Shown here: piece after piece, positions 39,274 through 46,929 of the stretch
How positions within the stretch are numbered: position 1 is the stretch's first letter
Layout: every line of letters begins with the position of its first letter
Source of the DNA: DATFDN01 sp963767645
Lineage (GTDB): Bacteria > Pseudomonadota > Alphaproteobacteria > Acetobacterales > Acetobacteraceae
DNA length: 64,000 nucleotides
Assembly: GCA_963767645.1 (NCBI GenBank)
Contig: CAVYEW010000018.1
Coordinates: forward strand, 372,001-436,000
Direction of reading: 5' to 3'
The notes under the pieces: generated by a model
Told to the model about the DNA's origin: nothing
Seen by the model: only the letters and a program-made list of their open reading frames with translations
Database searches by the model: none
Translations under genes and position numbers: made by a program

Positions 39274-42200
39274 GCCGCCCCCGCCGGCGTCAGGCGCCAG
39301 ATCGCGAACGGCAGATCGGCGGGATCAAGCCGGATGCGCTGCGACTTGCCCTGCCAGGTCCACGCGTTGCCGCGCATCAGATCCTCGACGGCGACCGCCG
39401 CGCTGTCCGCCAGCCCCCATTCCCAGAGCGGAAGCTCGATCGCGGCGTCTTGGGCGCGATGCGGGTCGAAGCTCACCGCCACCAGGATCATCGCGCGCCC
39501 GCCGCCCGGCGCCCGCTTGCCGAACAGCATCACCTGGTCGTTGAAGGCATTGTAGAAGCGCACCCCGAGATGCGAGTGCAAGGCCGGATTGGCGCGGCGG
39601 ATGCGATTCAGCGCGGCGATCTCGGCGCGGATATTGCCCGGAGCGTCCCAGTCGCGAACCCGGATTTCGTATTTCTCGGAATCGAGATACTCCTCCCGTC
39701 CCGGCAGCGGCGCGGCCTCACACAGCTCGAATCCGGAATAGACGCCCCACAGCCCGGAGAGCGTCGCTGCCAGCGCGGCGCGGATCAGGAAGCCGGCGCG
39801 GCCCGAGCCTTGCAGGAAGATCGGGTTGATGTCGGGTGTGTTGACGAAGAAGTTCGGGCGGAAGACGTCGCGCGCCGGCGGGGTGTTCAGCTCGGTCAGG
39901 TATGCGGTCATGTCCTGCTTCGTGTCGCGCCAGGTGAAATAGGTGTAGGATTGGGTGAACCCGACCTTGGCCAGCCGGTACATCATCTTGGGCCGGGTGA
40001 ACGCCTCGGCGAGGAAGATCACGCCGGGATCGCGGGAGCGGATGTCCTCGATCATCCAGCGCCAGAACGGCAGCGGCTTGGTATGGGGATTATCGACGCG
40101 GAAGATGCGCACCCCGTGTTCCAGCCAGAACCGGACGACGTCGCGCAGCGCGAGCCAGAGATCGGGGATCGCCGCGTCGGCGTAGAAATCCACATTGACG
40201 ATGTCCTGGTATTTCTTGGGCGGGTTCTCCGCATAGCGGATGGAGCCGTCAGGACGCCAGCGAAACCAGTCCGGATGCTCGCGAATCCAGGGGTGGTCGA
40301 GCGAGCACTGGATGGCGAAATCGAGCGCCAATTCCAGCCCGTGCTGGCGGGCGGCCTCCAGCAGGGCGCGGAAATCCTCGAACGTGCCAAGTTCCGGATG
40401 CAGGGATTCGTGGCCGCCTTCCTCAGCGCCGATCGCGTAAGGGCTGCCGACATCCCCAGGCGCGACCTCCAGCGTGTTGTTGCGGCCCTTGCGGTTGGTG
40501 TGGCCGATCGGGTGGATCGGCGGGAAATACAGGACGTCGAAGCCCATGGAGCGGATGCGCGGCAACTCTTTTATCACGTCGCGGAAGGTGCCGTGCCGTG
40601 CCGGATCGTCCGTCGCCGAGCGCGGGAACATCTCGTACCAGCTTGCGAAGGCGGCCTGTGCGCGGTCGGCGTCGATCGGCAGCTCGGTTTCGCGGGTCAG
40701 GAACGGGCGGTGCTGCCCGCGCGCCACGGTGCGATCGGTCTCGTCCGTCAGCAGGATGCCGACCCGTCCGGCGGTATCCGCCGCCTCAAGCGCGTCGGCG
40801 ATGGCGGTGATGGCGCCGCGAACATCGTCGGGAGCACCCTGGGCGGCGTGGCGCAGCAGCTGCCGCCCCTCCTCGGCCTCCAGCTCCAAATCCTGTCCGG
40901 CGTCCCGCTTGCGGATCAGGTCGCGGCGGAACGTCGCCCACTCGTCCCACCACGCCTCGACGGTGAACAGGTGCCGGCCGACCCGCCAGGGGACGAAGCT
41001 TGCCTGCCACCGGTCGTTCTCGACCAGCCGCATCGGCTCGCGCCGCCAGCCCGCCTCGTCGCCGCAGCGCCAGAGCAGTTCGGCCGCCAGCACCTCGTGC
41101 CCGTCGGCCAAGATGTCGGCCTCGACCACGATCGGGCTGCCAGCCACGCGCTTGGCCGGAAAGGCGCCGTTGTCCACCGAGGGGCTGATAGCCTCGATGG
41201 CGATGCGCGGCGCGGCGGCAGCCTCCAGGGCGGCCTGCGCGCCGCGTCCCCAAGGGGTCACGATGTCGGGAACACGCTCGACCTGCGCGAGACGCACCTC
41301 TCCGGGAGCAAGCGGGCGCATCGGGTCGAAGGCGCCGTCAACGGATTTCGGCCGGCCGAACGCGGCACCGGCGATCGGAGGCAATGGCAGCAGCTGCGTG
41401 TCCAGGGCGGCGTCATGCGACAGGTCGGGGTTGACGACGACGACCAGCCCCCGAGTCGCCTGGCGCACATCCGGCGCGTCGGCGCGCAGCAGGGTGGTGG
41501 CGCGTGCGTCAGGCCCGGTCAGCGCGCGCAGCTCGCCGTCGCGCCACTGTGCGGCGACACGATCGGAGAGGAGATTCGTGTCCCGCACGGCTTCGGTGAG
41601 GTCGAGCACGGCTTCCTGGCGGGCGCGCTCGAAATCCTGCGGGCCTGCACGGGCAGCGTCGAACCCACGCCGCGTCGCATATTCGAACCCCATCGGCACC
41701 AACAGGCCACTCCCCAACGCGGCAGTCAGCGTGAGCGCCCGGCGGTAGGCGGCGCCGAGATCGGCGCGCGGATCGAGCCGAGGCGCCAGCCGCTCCGCGA
41801 ATGACGGCTCAGGCGAGGCGAGGGCAGGGGCGACGGCGTGCAGCGCCGCAACCTCTTCGACGAACCAGGCTGCCCTGGCATCCCACCAGGCGAGCGAGGA
41901 TGCCACACGGTCGAAGCCGAGCCCGGCGAGCCGGCCCAAATCCTGGCGCGCTATGCCGGGGGTCCAGGCAAGGAACAGCGTGTCGGGCGCGAGGTCGCGC
42001 ACCGCTCCGATCACCTGGCGCCACGTTGCCGGCGGCACGCGATCCGGATGAAGGCAGCGGAACCCGGCGACCCCGGCGCGTGCGAGGCGTCCGAGCCGGT
42101 CGGCCCACCAGCCGCCCAGAGCCTCCGCCACCGCTTGGTCCGCGAACCGTGCCTCCGCGGCATCGCGCGGCGGCGGGCGGCGGCGCGGATCGGGCGGATC

Positions 42201-42545
42201 GCCGAACAGCTCGTGACGATAGAACCAGTCGGGCTCACGCTGGCGCAGCACCGCATCGGCCGATACCCGGTCCAGCACCACGTCCAATACGAGGCCCAGC
42301 CCGTGGCTGGCGCACGCCTCGGCCAATCGGGCAATGCCGGTATCCGCGTCGCAGCCGGCGGCAAGCGCCGGGTTCAGCCGCTCGTGATCGGCTGAAAGAA
42401 AGATGTCGCCGCCGGCGCCGGGGACGAACAAGGGCGCGGTGCCGACGCAATCGAACCTCATTGCCTGGACGCGCGCCAAGTGGCGGGGCCACTCGTCGAG
42501 CGGTCCCGCCACCACGGGGTGGAGGTGATAGATTTTCGGGGCCAT
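39270..42545 (-). CDS. glgE: Alpha-1,4-glucan:maltose-1-phosphate maltosyltransferase GlgE with a degenerate N-terminal GH13-like domain
   Basis: A 1091-residue protein, about 430 longer than core GlgE. The GlgE part starts near residue 446 (RIAIEAISPSVDNGAFPAKR). It has the catalytic Asp near 818 (FRVDNPHTKPLPFW), Glu near 847 (FLAEAFTRPKMMY) and VNTPDINP. GlgE adds maltose units from maltose-1-phosphate to alpha-glucan. The extra N-terminal part resembles a GH13 barrel with its motifs altered: LDVVLDRVS for region I, GFRCLHPDR where the nucleophile should be, and LFLAWTPG where Glu should be. It is probably non-catalytic and perhaps glucan-binding. Long GlgE forms exist in proteobacteria. 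First gene of the operon, overlapping treS by four bases. Confidence 0.94.
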   Translation of the reverse strand: MAPKIYHLHPVVAGPLDEWPRHLARVQAMRFDCVGTAPLFVPGAGGDIFLSADHERLNPALAAGCDADTGIARLAEACASHGLGLVLDVVLDRVSADAVLRQREPDWFYRHELFGDPPDPRRRPPPRDAAEARFADQAVAEALGGWWADRLGRLARAGVAGFRCLHPDRVPPATWRQVIGAVRDLAPDTLFLAWTPGIARQDLGRLAGLGFDRVASSLAWWDARAAWFVEEVAALHAVAPALASPEPSFAERLAPRLDPRADLGAAYRRALTLTAALGSGLLVPMGFEYATRRGFDAARAGPQDFERARQEAVLDLTEAVRDTNLLSDRVAAQWRDGELRALTGPDARATTLLRADAPDVRQATRGLVVVVNPDLSHDAALDTQLLPLPPIAGAAFGRPKSVDGAFDPMRPLAPGEVRLAQVERVPDIVTPWGRGAQAALEAAAAPRIAIEAISPSVDNGAFPAKRVAGSPIVVEADILADGHEVLAAELLWRCGDEAGWRREPMRLVENDRWQASFVPWRVGRHLFTVEAWWDEWATFRRDLIRKRDAGQDLELEAEEGRQLLRHAAQGAPDDVRGAITAIADALEAADTAGRVGILLTDETDRTVARGQHRPFLTRETELPIDADRAQAAFASWYEMFPRSATDDPARHGTFRDVIKELPRIRSMGFDVLYFPPIHPIGHTNRKGRNNTLEVAPGDVGSPYAIGAEEGGHESLHPELGTFEDFRALLEAARQHGLELALDFAIQCSLDHPWIREHPDWFRWRPDGSIRYAENPPKKYQDIVNVDFYADAAIPDLWLALRDVVRFWLEHGVRIFRVDNPHTKPLPFWRWMIEDIRSRDPGVIFLAEAFTRPKMMYRLAKVGFTQSYTYFTWRDTKQDMTAYLTELNTPPARDVFRPNFFVNTPDINPIFLQGSGRAGFLIRAALAATLSGLWGVYSGFELCEAAPLPGREEYLDSEKYEIRVRDWDAPGNIRAEIAALNRIRRANPALHSHLGVRFYNAFNDQVMLFGKRAPGGGRAMILVAVSFDPHRAQDAAIELPLWEWGLADSAAVAVEDLMRGNAWTWQGKSQRIRLDPADLPFAIWRLTPAGAA

Positions 42546-42595
42546 GTGCGGGGAGGGACTCCTAGGCTAGCCCGATTTGGGACTCAAAGCAGACC

Positions 42596-42610
42596 ATGGC
42601 GACTCGCCAT
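42596..42610. promoter_or_regulatory. 15-base palindrome upstream of glgE
   Basis: ATGGCGA-c-TCGCCAT is a perfect inverted repeat centred 58 bases upstream of the glgE start codon, in the 95-base gap before the amidohydrolase gene. It is a candidate operator for the whole alpha-glucan operon. No clear -35/-10 pair can be placed beside it, so the role is inferred from position only. Confidence 0.35.
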
Positions 42611-42640
42611 TGGGTCACAACTCTGCAAGTACTCCCGCGT

Positions 42641-44392
42641 TCACGCCAGGAATGGCGGCGGTCGGCCCGGCGTCGGCAAGTGCGCGGTCCGCGCGCCGCG
42701 CACCAGCCGTCCCGGAAGGCGCCCGGTCGGCACGCCGTCGCGGAACACCGGCTCGCCGGAGACGATCGTGGCTGCGAAGCCGTCGGCGCGCTGCATCAGC
42801 CGCCGGCCGCCGGCGGGCAGGTCGTACACCACCTCGGGCGCATGAAGGCGCAGGCGCGGGTAGTCGATCACGTTGAGGTCCGCCTTCCGCCCGGGCGCGA
42901 TGACGCCGCGATCGTGCAGGCCGAGCGCGGCGGCATTGTCGCGGGTCAGCCGGCGCACCATCCACTCCACAGGGAAGCGCCCGCTCGCACGGTCCCGTGT
43001 CCAATGGGTGAGCGCATAGGTCATCGCCGAGGCATCGCAGAGGATGGAGACATGCGCGCCCCCATCGCCGAGCCCGATCAGGGTGTGCGGATGCGCCATC
43101 ATCGCGCGCACCGTCTCCAGCGTGCCGTGCGCGTAGTTGCTGAGCGGGCGATAGAAGATCGTGCGCCCGCCATTCTCGAGAAGAAGGTCATAGGCGAGCG
43201 AAGCGGGATCGACGCCGCGCCGGCGTGCCTCCGCGCCGATGCTGCGATCGGGCGAGGGTTCGTAATCGGGCGGATCGCCGAGCGGGAAGATGCGGTCCCA
43301 GTTCTGCAGACGCCTCCCTAAGCTGGCATCGCGCGGGCGTTCGCTCAGCAGCCGCTCGCGCAGCGCAGGCTCGCGCAGTGCTGCGATGCGCCGCTCGAAC
43401 GGCAGATGCGCCACCTGATCCCAGCTCGGGCAGTCGATGAACGGGTTCTGCGATATCTCGAAGCCGAGCATGATGCCGGTCGGCCGGGTCAGCACCATCC
43501 CGGTCATGGGCAACCCGGCCGCGTTCGCCGCCTCGATCATGTCGAGCAACTGGCGCCACTCAAGCGGCTTGGAATCGCGCTCCAGCACGGTCGTGGTCAT
43601 CGGGCGGCCGGAGCGGGCCACCAGCCGGCGGAACATGGCGAATTCGGTGTCGATCGCCTCGTCGAAATCGGAGATCACCTGCAACCAGCCAGCACGCGTC
43701 TCGCCGATCGCCTGGGCGATGGCGGCGAGCTCCGCTTCCGCCGCATCGAGTGTCGGCGTCGGCTGACCGTCCACGGTCTTGTGGTTGAGGGTGCGCGAGG
43801 TCGAGAAGCCGAGCGCGCCGGCGCGCACGCCGTCGGCCGCGAGCCGGGCCATTTCCGCCCGATCGGCCTCGGTGGCGGGCTCGCGCGCGGCGCCGCGCTC
43901 GCCCATGACGAACACGCGGAGCGCCGCATGGGGCACCTGTGTCGCCACGTCGAGGTCGAAGCAGCGCGCATCGAGCCGGTCGAGATAATCGGGGAAGCTC
44001 TGCCAATCCCAGGGCAGGCCCTCGGTCAGCACCGGCTCGGGGATGTCCTCGACACCCTCCATGAGCCGGACCAGCATGTCGCGCTGCTCCGGCCGGCAGG
44101 GTGCGAAGCCGACGCCGCAATTGCCGATCAGCGCCGTGGTGACGCCGTTGCAGGAGCTGGGGGTGATGTGGTTCGCCCACATCACCTGCGCATCATAGTG
44201 GGTGTGCGGATCGACGAAGCCGGGCGTGACCAGCATGCCGCGCGCGTCGATCTCCTCGGCCCGACCTGGCTCGATCCGGCCGATGGCGGCGATGCGGTTT
44301 CCGGCAATGCCGATATCGGCCTCGAACGGCGCGGCGCCACTGCCGTCCACGACGGTGCCGCCGCGGATCACCAGCGTAAGGGCACCTGTCAT
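42641..44392 (-). CDS. D-aminoacylase/N-acyl-D-amino-acid deacylase family amidohydrolase
   Basis: A 583-residue amidohydrolase-superfamily protein. It starts with the usual beta-sandwich strand LVIRGGTVVDGSGAAPFEAD. The metal-binding HxH is in TPGFVDPHTHYDAQ. The family motifs LIGNCGVGFAPCRPEQ and LGDGGAHVSILCDASAMTY follow, and the C-terminal half carries APGRKADLNVID. Members hydrolyse N-acyl-D-amino acids or related cyclic amides in the cytoplasm; substrate is not set by these motifs. It is on the same strand as glgE, 95 bases upstream, with no functional link that I can see. No signal peptide. Confidence 0.88.
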   Translation of the reverse strand: MTGALTLVIRGGTVVDGSGAAPFEADIGIAGNRIAAIGRIEPGRAEEIDARGMLVTPGFVDPHTHYDAQVMWANHITPSSCNGVTTALIGNCGVGFAPCRPEQRDMLVRLMEGVEDIPEPVLTEGLPWDWQSFPDYLDRLDARCFDLDVATQVPHAALRVFVMGERGAAREPATEADRAEMARLAADGVRAGALGFSTSRTLNHKTVDGQPTPTLDAAEAELAAIAQAIGETRAGWLQVISDFDEAIDTEFAMFRRLVARSGRPMTTTVLERDSKPLEWRQLLDMIEAANAAGLPMTGMVLTRPTGIMLGFEISQNPFIDCPSWDQVAHLPFERRIAALREPALRERLLSERPRDASLGRRLQNWDRIFPLGDPPDYEPSPDRSIGAEARRRGVDPASLAYDLLLENGGRTIFYRPLSNYAHGTLETVRAMMAHPHTLIGLGDGGAHVSILCDASAMTYALTHWTRDRASGRFPVEWMVRRLTRDNAAALGLHDRGVIAPGRKADLNVIDYPRLRLHAPEVVYDLPAGGRRLMQRADGFAATIVSGEPVFRDGVPTGRLPGRLVRGARTAHLPTPGRPPPFLA

Positions 44393-44472
44393 GGCTTTGT
44401 TTCCTCCGTGACGCTTTCGGCCGGGCGGAGGCTAGACCCCGGTTAGGCCAGGGGCAACGCCGAGTGCGCCTC

Positions 44473-46647
44473 TCAGGGGCTCACCTGGCCTGCACCATTG
44501 TGCCGCAAGAACACCGCCCGCAGGTCGGGCGCGTTCTCGAGCGCCGTGTCGGCGCGCTGCGAGCCCCAACTGTACGCCACGTCGAACGCCGGCGCTGCGA
44601 TCAGTGCCTGCCATCTTGCAAGGATTCGCTGCATCTGGCCGGGTGTGGGCAGCGCATAGCGGCCGCCGCCGTCATCGACCCATTCGCCGCCCCCGAACGC
44701 CTGGAACACCGGGACGATGCGCTCGCGGGGGATTCCGGAGGCCTCCGCGGCGGCGACGAAGCGGTCGATCATGCCGTAGTCGCAGCCGCGCAATTCCGTC
44801 CGGCAGGGATAGGGGGAGATGCCGAAGAGGTCGATATGCGTGTTCGCCGGATTGTAGCTGTTCCGATAGGACGGCGTTGCGGACCGCGACATGGTCATGA
44901 GGATGACGAAGGTCTTGGCGCCCGGCAGGTTGGCATGGATCCAATCCGCCTCCGCCCTCAGCTTCTCGGCGGCGCAGGGCCGGCGCAGCATGCGGGCGAT
45001 GGCTCCGCCGCGCGGGTCCGGGTCGTCCATCAGATTGAAGCCGAACAGCCTGGGATTGCCGGCATAGGCCTTAACGGTCTGGACGAAGGACGCATCTGCG
45101 CCATCGCACCGCCCGATCCATACCAGCCCCTTGACGCCAGCCGGCAGGGCGTCGAGCTGCCGCGGGCTGGCAGCATCCGCGAGATTGAAGCCGGTCCTTT
45201 CTGGCACATAGACCCCACCCGCGCCGAAGTTCCGGTTCGGGGCGTAGTGGAGCGTGCCGCTCGGCGCTGCATGCGCTGGGGCGCTGAGAGCGCAGACCAG
45301 CATCAGCGCGCCGGCGGCGATGGTCGAGGCACCTGGGCGCCATTCCTTGGCCTTGGCCTGGCGGGGCACGGCCACCCGCGCCTCCTGCCGCTCGACCAGG
45401 CAGATCGCGAGCGCAAACCAGAAGAGCGGCGGCCGGATGATGAGGTTGGTCAATCCAAAGACGACGAGACCGCACAGCAATGTCGTCAGTCCCGCCCGCT
45501 TCCGTTTGAGCGTCGCGGCGAACGCGGTTCCCATCAGCCAGAGGAAGCTCAGCACGGCAATCAGCCCGCCCTGGGTGAAGAGATCCAGAACGGTATTGTG
45601 AGCCTCGAAATTCGGCGCTGCGCCCTGGATCGGGTGCCGGAGATCGCTCGGAGTGTCCGCGGCTTCGCTCGCCCGGCCGACCACGACCTCAGGCGGGATC
45701 GGCAGGTGTGGGCCAGGGCCGAGCCCGAGCAGGCCGGAACGGATACCCACGTCGATGGCTTCGCCCCATAGGGTGAGCCGCAGGTCCGCTTCCTGCTGCG
45801 CCTCCTTGCCGCCGTTCTTCTCGAGGCCGGCCGACAGCCGACCGACATCGTCTGCGTTGGACAGCGCGAACGGGACCGCAGAGAGCAGGATCAGCGGCAG
45901 GCCGATCACCGCGATCCAGGAGAATGCTGCCTGGAAGGAGCTTCTTCGCTCAGCCAGCGAGACCCGCAGTCTCGCGACAAGGAAGACGGGGCACGCAGCC
46001 AGCATCGATAGCGTGAACGTATCGCTCTGCGTCAACCGTCCGACGATCACCGAAAGCGCCAAGCATGTCAGGCCGATGATCCGGTCCTGGGCCTTGGTCG
46101 CCGTTTCGGCCAGATGGAGGGCGATTAGCCCGAGCACGACGCAGGCGAAGGCGAGCTGGTTCGGGTTGGACGACCAGCCGCGGAACCGCTCCCAGAACCA
46201 GGGCTCGATCAACGGCAGGCTGAGCAGGTCCCATCCGGCCGCGAGTTGGGCGGCAAGGGAGAGGGTGCCGAAAATGGTCAGCAGCCGCGCAACCCTGCGC
46301 GATCGGGTTGCCGCGTCCGGGCCCAGCACGAGGAAGCAGCTCACGGCCGCAAGCAGCGGGTAGGCCTCTGCATCATGCATGAACCATTGCGGATCGTATT
46401 CCGCGCCGCCGATCAGCCCGCCCAAGGTCCCAAGCCCCTCGGCAAGCCCGAATGCCGTCCAGAAGATCAGCATCCGGACCAGGGCAAAGCTCGCCGGCGG
46501 GGCGGGTTGCAGCACTGCCCGAAAGGCCATGGCCAGGACCCATAGGACGAGGCATAGCTCGCCGGGTCCGACCGGCAGCCCGCTTACCCGCAGCTGGGAG
46601 GCGGTGGACAACAACAGGCCAAGGGCCAGCAGCGCGTCCAGCATCAA
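44473..46647 (-). CDS. O-antigen-ligase-like membrane protein fused to a hydrolase-like domain
   Basis: A 724-residue protein in one unbroken frame. Residues 1-430 have about ten membrane segments and ligase/polymerase hallmarks: SNPNQLAFACV near 160-170, a large outside loop at about 260-350, and EAHNTVLDLFTQGG with His350. Residues 440-460 (STIAAGALMLVCALSAPAHA) look like a signal peptide or a further membrane segment. Residues 461-724 form a soluble domain with barrel-like strands GLVWIGRCDGAD, FGFNLMDDPDP, TFVILMTMS and HIDLFGISPYPC, similar to secreted glycosidase-like proteins. It may attach or polymerise a surface glycan while carrying a periplasmic carbohydrate-active domain. Neither substrate is known. 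It stands alone, apart from other glycan genes. Confidence 0.75.
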   Translation of the reverse strand: MMLDALLALGLLLSTASQLRVSGLPVGPGELCLVLWVLAMAFRAVLQPAPPASFALVRMLIFWTAFGLAEGLGTLGGLIGGAEYDPQWFMHDAEAYPLLAAVSCFLVLGPDAATRSRRVARLLTIFGTLSLAAQLAAGWDLLSLPLIEPWFWERFRGWSSNPNQLAFACVVLGLIALHLAETATKAQDRIIGLTCLALSVIVGRLTQSDTFTLSMLAACPVFLVARLRVSLAERRSSFQAAFSWIAVIGLPLILLSAVPFALSNADDVGRLSAGLEKNGGKEAQQEADLRLTLWGEAIDVGIRSGLLGLGPGPHLPIPPEVVVGRASEAADTPSDLRHPIQGAAPNFEAHNTVLDLFTQGGLIAVLSFLWLMGTAFAATLKRKRAGLTTLLCGLVVFGLTNLIIRPPLFWFALAICLVERQEARVAVPRQAKAKEWRPGASTIAAGALMLVCALSAPAHAAPSGTLHYAPNRNFGAGGVYVPERTGFNLADAASPRQLDALPAGVKGLVWIGRCDGADASFVQTVKAYAGNPRLFGFNLMDDPDPRGGAIARMLRRPCAAEKLRAEADWIHANLPGAKTFVILMTMSRSATPSYRNSYNPANTHIDLFGISPYPCRTELRGCDYGMIDRFVAAAEASGIPRERIVPVFQAFGGGEWVDDGGGRYALPTPGQMQRILARWQALIAAPAFDVAYSWGSQRADTALENAPDLRAVFLRHNGAGQVSP

Positions 46648-46685
46648 CGGGCGCTCGCGCTGATCGTCAGCTCCCGCCCCCGTTT

Positions 46686-46763
46686 GCGGGAGAGGGTTGG
46701 GGTGAGGGGGGTCGATCGCGCGGAGGGAACCCGGCAGGCACCCTCACCCCGACCCTCTCCCGC
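46686..46763. repeat. Long imperfect inverted repeat (23-base arms)
   Basis: The arm at 46686-46708 (begins GCGGGAGAGGGTTGG) and the arm at 46741-46763 (ends CCGACCCTCTCCCGC) are inverted copies with 22 of 23 positions paired, separated by a 32-base centre. It fills much of the 280-base gap between the ligase-like gene and the second Mfd gene. The GC-rich stem could end transcription, though no T-run follows. Repeats of this composition are common between genes in related genomes. Confidence 0.6.
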
Positions 46764-46929
46764 CAGCGGGAGAGGGAGAGCGGCGGGCGCGCGTGATGGC
46801 CCGTCTCCATGAACCGGATGGTCCGACATGCCCACTCCCTGCGGCCGCAAAGACAGCGGGCGACAATGAAATCCTGTTCGCGACCCGCAGGCTACTTAGC
46901 CAAAGGATCATCCCGAGGAGGGGGCGCGC

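Noticed and set aside
39264..41804. 846-codon plus-strand frame over glgE
   Set aside because: Shadow of glgE; residues are mostly Arg, Gly, Ala and His without motifs, while glgE has full catalytic motifs.
42011..42364. Small minus-strand frame inside glgE as a separate gene
   Set aside because: It is an alternative frame of the degenerate GH13 region, with no start signal.
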